Shown one piece after another: positions 6,506 to 13,887 of a stretch of 15,387 bases of DNA (positions within the stretch are counted from its first letter, which is position 1; every line of letters starts with the position of its first letter). The stretch is from JACRAO01 sp964490895 (GTDB taxonomy: Bacteria > Bdellovibrionota > UBA1018): contig CAZBEI010000006.1 of assembly GCA_964490895.1 (NCBI GenBank), forward strand, positions 1 through 15,387, given 5' to 3'. A program made the position numbers and the translations under genes. The notes under the pieces are model-generated. The model was not told the origin of the DNA, searched no databases, and worked only from the letters and a program-made list of their open reading frames with translations.

Positions 6506-7463
6506 GAATATGGAGGATCCCCACCAAGGTGTCTTGTTCGTTTAATACAGGGAGCACGCTGATTTTACTGGGCCGATTTTCCATGAGCTCTAAGGCCTGC
6601 GATGCCAGCCAGTGGGAATAAACAAACACTGGCTTTTGAGTCATGACCTCTGATGCACAGAATTGAAATATTTTTTCTCTGTGTTTCAGCGCTCGTCGCA
6701 GGTCTCCGTCTGTAATAATTCCTAAAAGTTTTCCGTTTTCGATCACTAAAACAGTGCCGAGTTTTTTCTGTGTAGCTGTTAGGAGAACCTCATCCATGGA
6801 GGCCTGTGGGGGTAGCCCTGGAATTTCCTCACCTTTGTGCATCAGGGTTTCTACTTTCAAAGACAGTCGTTTTCCCAAACCTCCTCCCGGGTGATTTTTG
6901 GCAAAATCTTGGGTGTCTCCTCCTCTGAGTTTCATGAGCGTGATAGCAAAAGCATCTCCAAGGGCAAGTGCCAGAGTCGTGCTTGCCGTTGGGGCAAGTT
7001 GGAGAGTACAGGCTTCTTGTGCAACAGAGCCATCGATCCAGGCGTTACAATATCCAGCCAGTTGCGACTGAGGATTGCCTCCCAGGCCTATAACAGGAAT
7101 TCCAAAATTATTTTTCAGTACCCTTACAAAATCTAATAGCTCTTGAGTGTTTCCAGTATGACTGAGTGCAAGGAGTGAGTCCTGGGGCCTGACATGGCCA
7201 AGATCTCCATGGAGAGCTTCGGTGGGGTGAATAAAAAGTGCAGAGCTGCCAGTGCTCGCAAGCGTAGCTGCTATTTTTTCAGCAATTTTTCCAGATTTCC
7301 CAATCCCAGTGAGCAAAATCTTTCCGCCCTCATTCAAAGTTTTTTTAAAGATCTCAAGCGCCTCGAGTAAGGCGACAACCTCAGTGGGGTTTTTTAATCT
7401 CTCTAAACATTGAAAGAGGGCCTCTCCCTCGATTTGGAGGACTCTTTTGAAGTGTTCTATCAT
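6483..7463 (-). CDS. kdsD: D-arabinose-5-phosphate isomerase
   Basis: This enzyme interconverts ribulose-5-phosphate and arabinose-5-phosphate, the first committed step to Kdo for LPS. The 326-residue length is normal. Domains: an SIS sugar-isomerase domain (about 45-180) with TGIGKSGK (52-59), HPTEALHGDLGH (79-90), SHTGNT (101-106) and LAPTAST; the family linker FAKNHPGGGLGKRL (187-200); and two CBS domains (about 207-262 and 270-325). Paralogues (KpsF, GutQ) share this layout, so the exact paralogue is inferred from general LPS context. It heads a minus-strand run with the zinc-ribbon gene (overlapping by 23 bases), the DsbA-like gene and trmD. A short AAGAG ribosome site lies before the ATG. 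Confidence 0.94.
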   Translation of the reverse strand: MIEHFKRVLQIEGEALFQCLERLKNPTEVVALLEALEIFKKTLNEGGKILLTGIGKSGKIAEKIAATLASTGSSALFIHPTEALHGDLGHVRPQDSLLALSHTGNTQELLDFVRVLKNNFGIPVIGLGGNPQSQLAGYCNAWIDGSVAQEACTLQLAPTASTTLALALGDAFAITLMKLRGGDTQDFAKNHPGGGLGKRLSLKVETLMHKGEEIPGLPPQASMDEVLLTATQKKLGTVLVIENGKLLGIITDGDLRRALKHREKIFQFCASEVMTQKPVFVYSHWLASQALELMENRPSKISVLPVLNEQDTLVGILHIHDILRAL

Positions 7464-7488
7464 AAGTTACTCTTTTAACCATGCTCTG

Positions 7489-7517
7489 TTGACAAACACC
7501 AATGAGTTTTTTAGCCT
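7489..7517 (+). promoter_or_regulatory. Candidate promoter for the secreted-protein pair
   Basis: A perfect -35 TTGACA lies at 7489-7494. At the ideal 17-base spacing the -10 is only TAGCCT (7512-7517, three of six), while a better TATATA (7517-7522) is 22 bases away, which is too far for a standard promoter. It lies in the divergent gap with kdsD, about 30 bases before the ATG at 7548. Confidence 0.35.
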
Positions 7518-7547
7518 ATATAAAACGTAAGAGAACGTAAGGGGGGA

Positions 7548-9011
7548 ATGATGACAACATTAGGCAAGATGGTCTTTGTGTCGGGGTTTGTATTTTCTTT
7601 GAATTTAATAATTATTTCAAATAGTTACTCCGAATCACTGGGTTTTAGCATTAAAGATTCGTCAGATCCAGAAGTCGCGGTTCTGGTATTAGATGATGAG
7701 ACTTTAGCTCCAATCCAAGGAGCACAGGTGATTATTTCCAAGCTTAGGCAGGAGAAGGGCTCCAATTCTCTCATGTTGACTGTCATTAAGGAAGGCTATG
7801 TTCGATTTAGTCTGATTGGGAATTTCACAAACGTTACCGTTTACTTAAAACCTTCGCCGGCCGGAATGACAAGCCATCTTGTGGCAGGAAATTTTCAGGG
7901 ATGGGATCCCTTGCCTGGAAAAAAGTTAGTTCAGCTAGGACTGAATTTTAAATGTCCCAATGTGCTCGAATTTCTAGATTTTCAGACGGGTATGTTTTTT
8001 TCGCCAATCAAAGACACCATCAATGTCCATGGGGATAGACAAGTGCCATCCAATCTTGTGCTTCCTGATCAAACAGTTTCTTATTCTTTTTTTAATATCA
8101 GACTCAATAAACCCGAATACCACTGGCCCTTGTTTCCGACTCGACCTCTGAGGCTTGTTGCATTCGAAGCGACTTCAAAAGTTTCGGACCTCATGGGCGC
8201 AGTACAAGGGGGATACACGGCAGATATATTAAATAAAATAAATTTTGGAAGAGTTGGACTGACGGATGTTTTTATGCCCCAGTCTGGCCTGCATAAGGAC
8301 ATTGCACTTGGGTATGTGTTGACGCCAAAGCAGTACCAAGTGATCTCAGCTCAACCGTCTTTTAAGGCAGATGTCTTAGTAGCCTCCTTTTTAGATTTGG
8401 ACGGAAATCGCCAAGCTTTTTTACCTTTTGATGTCAAGACTGCAGCAACTCTCAGTCAACCCAATGTCTTGCCTGTCGACCTCGCAGGCATGAAATTGAA
8501 GCGGAGAAAAGTTTTGACTGGAGTGGAGCAAGTTTTGACCGTAGCTGTTGGAGAAAACAGCAAATTGATCTCAGGGATTTTGTCTCCAGCCAAAGGAGGA
8601 AAAAAATCACTTGCAGTGACGCCGGGAGTCTTTTTGCCGGTTGTTCCGGTGGAGGATTATACGCAGTTGCCAACGGTCATTAAAACACAAGCGTTCTCAC
8701 AGGGCATCAGGGTGATGAGTTTTTATAAAACCCAGGCTATTCCCTCTTTCGACTTTTTTCTGGATTTAGATTCTACGCCGCCCACCCAAAATCCAGAAAT
8801 AACCTATCCTGTTTGGACCGTTGCTGTTTTGCCCGGAGCCGGCGAAGTGAGTGTGAGCACAGAAGGGCTGGATGGGATCAAACAATACTCGATCTCTACA
8901 CTTGATTTTGGACCGATTTTTAATCAGAATTCGATTGACGTATTCTTGGTCTTAAAAGCTCTGAGTCGGTTCTCTAAATCGGTGGCCCTGCTTAAAACTG
9001 GGGATTTGTGA
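7548..9011 (+). CDS. Secreted protein with a carboxypeptidase-regulatory-like domain, unknown function
   Basis: A 487-residue protein with a signal peptide (hydrophobic core about residues 7-24, cleavage near SYS-ES at 28). Residues 41-102 resemble the Ig-like carboxypeptidase regulatory domain: DDETLAPIQGAQVIIS, then KEGYVRFSLIGNF and VTVYLKP. This fold is common in surface and secreted proteins and in TonB-dependent receptors. The remaining 380 residues look beta-rich, without transmembrane helices or a recognisable catalytic motif. A purine run AAGGGGGG (7539-7546) sits one base from the first ATG and four from the second (7551), so the second may be used. The stop overlaps the GTG start of the following lipoprotein gene (GTGA), so the two are probably coupled and may act together at the envelope. 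Confidence 0.8.
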   Translation: MMTTLGKMVFVSGFVFSLNLIIISNSYSESLGFSIKDSSDPEVAVLVLDDETLAPIQGAQVIISKLRQEKGSNSLMLTVIKEGYVRFSLIGNFTNVTVYLKPSPAGMTSHLVAGNFQGWDPLPGKKLVQLGLNFKCPNVLEFLDFQTGMFFSPIKDTINVHGDRQVPSNLVLPDQTVSYSFFNIRLNKPEYHWPLFPTRPLRLVAFEATSKVSDLMGAVQGGYTADILNKINFGRVGLTDVFMPQSGLHKDIALGYVLTPKQYQVISAQPSFKADVLVASFLDLDGNRQAFLPFDVKTAATLSQPNVLPVDLAGMKLKRRKVLTGVEQVLTVAVGENSKLISGILSPAKGGKKSLAVTPGVFLPVVPVEDYTQLPTVIKTQAFSQGIRVMSFYKTQAIPSFDFFLDLDSTPPTQNPEITYPVWTVAVLPGAGEVSVSTEGLDGIKQYSISTLDFGPIFNQNSIDVFLVLKALSRFSKSVALLKTGDL

Positions 9012-9538
9012 ATAAAAAGGCCTTCCTTATTCTTGCCATTTTGATGGCCCATATTTCTTGTATGAGCGCTTACCGAAAAACGGTGGGTGGCAACATCAAT
9101 CAAGTGTTTACACGTCTTTATTTTACTGAATTTAATACAGCTTGGCAGGCTGTTTTGGATTCCTTAAAGTCCTCACGTTTGGATGTTTCTAACCGTGAGG
9201 GAGGATTTCTCCAAACTAGGTGGACAGACAATACGCAGGAGAAAAACTTCACAGATTCCTTCGGGTCGGCAGATACTTATTTGAGCGCAAAGTATCGCTT
9301 TCGAATCACCGTGGCCAAGGGGTTTTTTAATGGAGTATCGGCCATCAAAGTGAGCGTCCAAAAAGACCAAGTGGTACAACGAGATGTTTTAGAGGGTTGG
9401 AAGCCTGTCGAATCCGATTCGATAGAAGAAAACACGTTGCTCTATCGGATGGGGAGACTCATTTTTATCAAAATGCGATTAGCTCAGCTTGAAGAAGAAA
9501 AAACCAAGAAAGCAATCGAAGAAACTACGTTTGAATAA
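9008..9538 (+). CDS. BamC-like lipoprotein, probable
   Basis: A 176-residue protein starting at a GTG that overlaps the previous stop (GTGA). The start is supported by the signal peptide it gives (MNKKAFLILAILMAHISC). C18 is the likely lipid-modified cysteine, although the lipobox HISC is atypical at the -3 position. Residues 33-75 (VFTRLYFTEFNTAWQAVLDS, then NREGGFLQTRW) resemble the helix-grip repeat of BamC/NlpB-like lipoproteins, which often read as an aromatic-tryptophan helix followed by G-x-x-x-TxW. The C-terminus (RLAQLEEEKTKKAIEE) is a charged helix. BamC-type proteins sit in the beta-barrel assembly machine, but this assignment rests on pattern only. The 3' end overlaps the HEAT-repeat gene on the other strand by 14 bases. 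Confidence 0.7.
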   Translation: MNKKAFLILAILMAHISCMSAYRKTVGGNINQVFTRLYFTEFNTAWQAVLDSLKSSRLDVSNREGGFLQTRWTDNTQEKNFTDSFGSADTYLSAKYRFRITVAKGFFNGVSAIKVSVQKDQVVQRDVLEGWKPVESDSIEENTLLYRMGRLIFIKMRLAQLEEEKTKKAIEETTFE

Positions 9539-10208
9539 GGCTTTTAATTGTTTTTTCTAATAAAAGTTTTATTTCAAGGTTAGAAGTTTTCTTTTTAATA
9601 TTTTCCAAGCGAACTAAAGCAGCTTTTGCTTTGATGGTTTGAATTGCTTCGAGAGCTTTCTGCGGCACGATGACGGGTTTCCCAGCCCTATAATTTCCAG
9701 GATACTCTACTGCGTCCAGTAATGCAGTGGTGGTTCCCTTGGGATTGAGTTTTTCTAAGACGTCAATGACTTCAAAGCGAATCACTAAAGCTGGATCTTT
9801 GATGAGAGGCAAAAGCGTCTCCCCAGATTCAGAGTTTCCGAATGTTTTAAAAGTGCGCAAGGCTGCACTGCGGATCATCCAGGAAGAATCTTTGAGAAAT
9901 GGGGCAAAGCGAAGGAGTGCGTTTTTTCCACCCAGCTTAGCTGCACCCATCAAAGCAATATAGCGGCTCGAGTCTGGATTTTTGCGGTCAGTGGCGATCG
10001 TGAGGAGAGGTTCGAAAGCACTGTCACCATATTTTATAGTCCACTGCTCTAATAGTTTTTCGAACGAGGGGGATTTGAATTGCTGGATTTCGTATTTTAA
10101 TATCTTTGCTGTGATAGGGCTTGCAAGAGCATGAGTGGCGAGGACAAAAAACAAGAGAGCGCTAGTTTTTAAGCATTTTTTCGAATTCTGCGACAAGGTC
10201 TTCATCAT
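9525..10208 (-). CDS. Secreted HEAT-repeat protein
   Basis: A 227-residue protein with a signal peptide (core about 14-27, cleavage after ALA at 29). At least three helical HEAT-like repeats follow, most clearly FAPFLKDSSWMIRSAALRTF (101-120) and LLPLIKDPALVIRFEVIDVL (132-151), each with the D-P/S-x-x-x-x-R-x-x-A pattern. A weaker unit precedes them (66-99) and another follows (160-195). Such solenoids act as protein-binding scaffolds; the partner is not known. The start lies inside the upstream coiled-coil gene (47-base overlap in another frame), with AAAAGG nine bases before the ATG. The signal peptide requires this upstream start, so the overlap is probably real and implies coupled expression. 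Confidence 0.8.
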   Translation of the reverse strand: MMKTLSQNSKKCLKTSALLFFVLATHALASPITAKILKYEIQQFKSPSFEKLLEQWTIKYGDSAFEPLLTIATDRKNPDSSRYIALMGAAKLGGKNALLRFAPFLKDSSWMIRSAALRTFKTFGNSESGETLLPLIKDPALVIRFEVIDVLEKLNPKGTTTALLDAVEYPGNYRAGKPVIVPQKALEAIQTIKAKAALVRLENIKKKTSNLEIKLLLEKTIKSLIQT

Positions 10209-11013
10209 TTTTTTCTGCCTTTTCTGGTGGGGTTGATGGGCTTTTTGCTGCAGCTGGTGGGGGAGGGGCTGCCTGAGGAGGAGCAGGTGGAGGAGGAGCT
10301 GGTGGGGGAGCAGCGGCTACGGGAGTTGGAGTTTGAGGCTCAGTTGGTTTTGGAGTAGGGGCAGAAGTTGTGGCTGAAGCTGTGGCTAAAGTTGGAGCTG
10401 AAGTTGGAGTTTGAGTTGAAGTAAATTCAGGTACAGGGATTCCACTGCTGTTGAGTAAGGATTTGAGCTGTGTGTTTTCTTGTTGTAGTTTTTTTAGGTT
10501 TGCAAGGTCGTCTTCGATGACACTGTACTCCGCCAATCTCTCCTCCAGGTTTTGAATTTTGTCTTTTAGGGCATTGAGTTCTAATGGGTCTAAAGACCCT
10601 CCTGCCGTGCTCGGAGGAGTGTCTGTTTTTACTCCCAAGAGTTGTTTTTCAATACTTTCCTTTTCCTTGTTGAGGAGCAGAACCATTTTATCTTTTTCTT
10701 TGATTTGAGTTTCAAGAAGCGCAATCTTTTCAAGCAAAGCGACATCGACATTTCCACCAAGCTCCACTCTTGTGTTTAAGTTGAGGGTGGATTCGCCAAA
10801 GAGTTGAGTTTTCACATCTTCTGTGTTGAATATGAGAGTTTTTAGATAATGTTGGACGACTTCTGCAGGGACGAGTTTGCTTCCAAGCCCAAGGCGTCTT
10901 TTGACTAAAATCCAATACCCCGAATAAAGGGCCAAGAGAGAGCAAATGACAAAAGCTTGGAACAATATGAGTTCTGCTGTAAAACGGGAGAAAAGATAAA
11001 TCCAAGAGTTCAT
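10162..11013 (-). CDS. Membrane-anchored coiled-coil protein with proline/alanine-rich linker
   Basis: A 283-residue protein of unknown function with clear architecture. One N-terminal membrane segment (about 15-37) is followed by basic residues KRR (38-40), suggesting the bulk is cytoplasmic. Coiled-coil heptads occupy about 93-127 and 143-187. A low-complexity Pro/Ala/Thr/Ser linker (193-263) includes runs of PPP. An acidic-hydrophobic tail DEDLVAEFEKMLKN (270-283) looks like a short docking helix. The linker makes the plus strand a G-rich purine tract. This resembles a tethered-arm scaffold that holds a C-terminal binding peptide away from the membrane. It has its own near-consensus promoter (11034-11062) and overlaps the HEAT-repeat gene by 47 bases. 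Confidence 0.8.
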   Translation of the reverse strand: MNSWIYLFSRFTAELILFQAFVICSLLALYSGYWILVKRRLGLGSKLVPAEVVQHYLKTLIFNTEDVKTQLFGESTLNLNTRVELGGNVDVALLEKIALLETQIKEKDKMVLLLNKEKESIEKQLLGVKTDTPPSTAGGSLDPLELNALKDKIQNLEERLAEYSVIEDDLANLKKLQQENTQLKSLLNSSGIPVPEFTSTQTPTSAPTLATASATTSAPTPKPTEPQTPTPVAAAPPPAPPPPAPPQAAPPPPAAAKSPSTPPEKAEKNDEDLVAEFEKMLKN

Positions 11014-11033
11014 GATCTATTACCCTACTCTCT

Positions 11034-11062
11034 ATTGTAAAAACTTAGGCAGTCTCTGTCAA
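11034..11062 (-). promoter_or_regulatory. Near-consensus sigma70-type promoter
   Basis: On the minus strand TTGACA (11057-11062, perfect) and TACAAT (11034-11039, five of six) are separated by exactly 17 bases (11040-11056). Transcription would start near 11027, about 14 bases before the ATG at 11013 of the coiled-coil gene. This is the best promoter in the window by match to consensus. Confidence 0.65.
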
Positions 11063-11093
11063 AAATCTTTGAATAGTGAGCCGTCAAAAATCT
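11058..11093 (-). repeat. Direct repeat of AGATTTTTGAC around the promoter
   Basis: AGATTTTTGAC (minus strand) occurs at 11058-11068, where it runs into the -35 TTGACA, and again at 11083-11093, where it overlaps the aminotransferase stop codon. The copies are 25 bp apart start to start, so they lie on roughly opposite faces of the helix. Either a duplicated -35 region or an activator site is possible. Confidence 0.6.
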
Positions 11094-11988
11094 ATCGGGA
11101 CTTGAGAGCTTCTTGAGAGAGCTTTTTGTAGGCTTCGTTTAATTTTTTTGTCAGAGGCCCTGGTTTTCCATCTCCAATGACATGGCTATCTACGCGAGTG
11201 ACTGGAAAAACTTCTTTGATTGTGCTGGTGAGAAAGACTTCGTCGGCCTCAAAGAGCCGCTCTTTTGGAAAGCGGACTTCTTGTATTGGCAGAGCTAATG
11301 TCTTAGCACATTCCATCACTTTTTTTCTTGTGATCCCATCCAAAATTCCAATCTCAAAAGGAGGTGTGGCTAGAATTCCACCTCGGGCATAAAAAATATT
11401 AAAAGTCGTTCCTTCAGTAAGATGGCCCTCTGCATTACAGAGAAGAGCGTCGTCATAGTTTTCTGCTGCAGCTTCAAGGTAGCTGAGAATGCTGTTTAAG
11501 TAATTTCCAGACTTCATGGCTGGGTCTAGAGCTCTCGGGTCATTTCTCAGCCGGGTCGAAATTTTAAGACTGAGTCCCTTGTTCCACTGTAGTGGAGTGG
11601 GAGGCTCTAGGGGTTGTAGGATGATGTAGTACTGAGTGGGGGTTTGAATATTGGAGAGCGAAAAACCAATGGGGCCCACTCCGCGTGTAATGATGATCCG
11701 ACAGTAAATGTCACTTTGATCTGAGGAGACAGTGGTCCTGTATTTTTCGAAGGTTTTATGGATTTCTTTTTTCAGGACCTCAGGGGATTGATGGATGCTC
11801 ATTTGGCAAAGGTGAGCCGAATTTTGTAAGCGCTCAAGGTGTTCATCGAGGTATAAAAAGCGATCTCCGTAAGACCGGATGACTTCGTAGAGGCTATCTC
11901 CATAGAGAAATCCGCGGTCAAAAAGTGAAACCCGGGCTTCCTCGCCTTTTACTATCTCACCATTACAGTTTACGATGGTATTTTTCAT
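11092..11988 (-). CDS. Class IV (fold type IV) PLP-dependent aminotransferase
   Basis: A 298-residue member of the branched-chain / D-amino-acid aminotransferase family. The PLP-binding lysine is K159 in DPAMKSGNYLNS, and the conserved glutamate that contacts the pyridine nitrogen is E192 in LTEGTTFNIF. Other family features are SLFDRGFLYGDSLYEVIR near the N-terminus, LDEHLERL, and the phosphate-binding region TSTIKEVFPVTRVD near the C-terminus. Sequence alone does not separate IlvE (branched-chain amino acids), Dat (D-alanine) and PabC-like activity. LYEVIR is seen in both Dat- and IlvE-type members, so no symbol is given. A strong ribosome site AGGAGG (11996-12001) lies seven bases before the ATG and only 20 bases after the hflX stop, so the two are probably one transcript. 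Confidence 0.9.
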   Translation of the reverse strand: MKNTIVNCNGEIVKGEEARVSLFDRGFLYGDSLYEVIRSYGDRFLYLDEHLERLQNSAHLCQMSIHQSPEVLKKEIHKTFEKYRTTVSSDQSDIYCRIIITRGVGPIGFSLSNIQTPTQYYIILQPLEPPTPLQWNKGLSLKISTRLRNDPRALDPAMKSGNYLNSILSYLEAAAENYDDALLCNAEGHLTEGTTFNIFYARGGILATPPFEIGILDGITRKKVMECAKTLALPIQEVRFPKERLFEADEVFLTSTIKEVFPVTRVDSHVIGDGKPGPLTKKLNEAYKKLSQEALKSR

Positions 11989-12008
11989 AGAATGTCCTCC
12001 TGGGCAGA

Positions 12009-13298
12009 CTAAACCTTATACTTTTCCAAATTTAGTTTTCTCGCTACGGCGCCGTCTATTTTAAGGCGATAAAAAGTGCCGCTATCAAAATATTTTTTCT
12101 TTTCAATGCTCGTATGTGTGTGTAGTTTGGCTTCGAGTTTGCTCTCGGAGTAGGGGATTAAAACTTCCCAAGTCTCAAATTTTTTCTTAAAAAAATCAAG
12201 GATCGTATCTCTCAACTTGATCCCATCTTTCGGATTGAGCGCTGACATCTGGAGTGCTCCAGGTGCGATAATTTTGCTTTGGTTTCGTTCGGATGGGTTT
12301 TTAATGAGATCTATTTTGTTCATCACTGTAATTTTTGGCTTCTCATTGACATTCAGTTCTTTTAATACTTTTTCCGTGACTAAAAACTGTTCGCGAGCCT
12401 GAGCGGAGCTCCCATCAACCACATGGATGAGGAGATCAGCCTGATGGAGTTCTTCGAGAGTAGATCGAAACGAAGCCACAAGGGCTGGAGGTAAGTGATG
12501 AATAAAACCAACCGTATCGATCATCACAATAGGAGGTTGGCTGTGGGGGTCTAGTGATTTGACGCTGGCATCTAAAGTTGCAAAAAGTTTGTCTTCTACT
12601 TTTACGTGACTTTGAGTGAGTGCATTGAGAAGAGTCGATTTTCCGGCGTTGGTGTAGCCCACTAAGGCAACTTTGAGGACTTCTTTTCTGCCCGAGCGCT
12701 GAACGGTTCTTTCTTTTTCTATGGAGTGGAGTTTTTCTTTGAGAATAACCATCCGGTTTTTAATAAGACGTCGATCGACTTCGATTTGTTTTTCGCCCAT
12801 TCCTTTGAGGCCGATCCCTCCGCGCTGTCGTTCAAAATGAGTCCAAAAATGTTTTAGCCTGGGTAATAAATATTGGAGCTTGGCCAGTTCTACTTGAGTT
12901 TTGGACTCCTTGGTCCTGGCATGGCGAGAAAAAATTTCGATAATGACTCCAGGCCGATCGATGATAGATTTGTCTAAAGTCTTTTCTATGTTGTTAAGCT
13001 GATTTGGGGAAAGCTCTACATCTACGGCTAAGACTTGAGAGTCTGTGGATTCTAGTTCGAACTTGAGCTCTTCGAGTTTTCCCTTTCCGAGGTAAGTGGC
13101 AGGACTGATGACCCGAGTTTTAACTAAATGCGAGCTCGAGAGTTCTACCCCTAAAGTGAGCAAAAGCCTTTTTAGTTCTTCTAGGGAGTCCAGGTCAAAC
13201 CCCACACTTACTACTCGGAGTGTTTTTCCATGGGGAGCTTGAGGGAGTAAAGTTTCAGTTTTTTCTAGCATGGGTTGTACTTTACTCAAGACTGCCAT
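12009..13298 (-). CDS. hflX: Ribosome-associated GTPase HflX
   Basis: HflX binds the 50S subunit and splits or rescues stalled ribosomes, for example under stress. The 429 residues include the N-terminal HflX domain (about 25-205) with ISPATYLGKGK, the family stretch QVELAKLQYLLPRL and RGGIGLKGMGEKQIEVDRR (159-177). The G domain has P-loop GYTNAGKST (214-222), DTVG (261-264), NKID (327-330) and a C-terminal SAL element. The loop usually reading GPGE reads GMGE here. Length is normal. The ATG at 13298 lacks a clear ribosome site; M10 is a possible alternative start. The downstream aminotransferase gene follows after 20 bases. Confidence 0.96.
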   Translation of the reverse strand: MAVLSKVQPMLEKTETLLPQAPHGKTLRVVSVGFDLDSLEELKRLLLTLGVELSSSHLVKTRVISPATYLGKGKLEELKFELESTDSQVLAVDVELSPNQLNNIEKTLDKSIIDRPGVIIEIFSRHARTKESKTQVELAKLQYLLPRLKHFWTHFERQRGGIGLKGMGEKQIEVDRRLIKNRMVILKEKLHSIEKERTVQRSGRKEVLKVALVGYTNAGKSTLLNALTQSHVKVEDKLFATLDASVKSLDPHSQPPIVMIDTVGFIHHLPPALVASFRSTLEELHQADLLIHVVDGSSAQAREQFLVTEKVLKELNVNEKPKITVMNKIDLIKNPSERNQSKIIAPGALQMSALNPKDGIKLRDTILDFFKKKFETWEVLIPYSESKLEAKLHTHTSIEKKKYFDSGTFYRLKIDGAVARKLNLEKYKV

Positions 13299-13319
13299 AA
13301 GTTGTTTGGGTGCTCAACA

Positions 13320-13348
13320 TTTATAAAGGGGTATAAGGGCCTTGAATA
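13320..13348 (-). promoter_or_regulatory. Candidate hflX promoter
   Basis: Minus-strand TATTCA (13343-13348, three of six) and TATAAA (13320-13325, five of six) with a 17-base spacer, about 22 bases before the hflX ATG. The -35 overlaps the -35 of the divergent plus-strand promoter at 13342, so the two may compete for polymerase. Confidence 0.3.
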
Positions 13349-13370
13349 TCCTTTTTAGGCCTGATACAAG
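13342..13370 (+). promoter_or_regulatory. Candidate promoter for the small secreted protein
   Basis: TTGAAT (13342-13347, four of six) and TACAAG (13365-13370, four of six) with a 17-base spacer. The start point would be near 13377, just before the ribosome site GGGAG (13378-13382), giving a very short leader. Confidence 0.35.
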
Positions 13371-13391
13371 CCCTCTCGGGAGACATGAAAA

Positions 13392-13883
13392 ATGAAGAAA
13401 ACTATTCTAGTTGGGTGTCTGGTTCTTTTGAGTGGGTTCAAAACCTTTGCAGATCAGAAACCCTCCGTGTGTCACTTTTCTTGTGAAGCGACTGTTACCA
13501 GTCCTGATTCTGAGAGAGATACTGAGAGAGATAAGGATAAGGGTCACCACCTCGACTTTTCAATCAGTGATGTTTCGAACAAAGATACAATCAAGTTTTA
13601 TCGAGCACTCACTGTTACACCCAACGATTCTTCGCTCATTCAGATTTTAAATAAAAAGACTCAAGTGAGAGTGAAGCAGGGAAGAGGCATGAGCTATCTT
13701 TCTATTTTTGGTTATAGAAAGTTATCTAATCGTCCTAATGATGAAATTTCTGCAGAAGTTCGGATTCCTCGTGCTCTATCTTTGAGTCAAGGCGAGGTTA
13801 CTGGGAAGTTTCAAGTAATCAGAGTGAGAGATTCGAGCACCGAGCTTTATGGCGATGTGTCTTGTAAATATGGGTACGAGTAG
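13392..13883 (+). CDS. Small secreted protein of unknown function
   Basis: A 163-residue protein with a classical signal peptide (MKKTILVGCLVLLSGFKTFA, cleavage near residue 20). The mature part has three cysteines (C27, C31 and C158) and looks beta-rich, with no recognised domain. An acidic-basic stretch SERDTERDKDKG comes from a 12-bp tandem duplication at 13509-13532. GGGAG lies nine bases before the ATG. The cysteine spacing and small size suggest a periplasmic protein closed by a disulfide between the N- and C-terminal strands. The stop is four bases from the stop of the convergent DUF3445 gene. Confidence 0.75.
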   Translation: MKKTILVGCLVLLSGFKTFADQKPSVCHFSCEATVTSPDSERDTERDKDKGHHLDFSISDVSNKDTIKFYRALTVTPNDSSLIQILNKKTQVRVKQGRGMSYLSIFGYRKLSNRPNDEISAEVRIPRALSLSQGEVTGKFQVIRVRDSSTELYGDVSCKYGYE

Positions 13884-13887
13884 GATT

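Noticed and set aside
10225..10400. G-rich purine repeat tract as a structured regulatory element
   Set aside because: It is explained by proline, alanine and threonine codons of the linker in the coiled-coil protein on the other strand.
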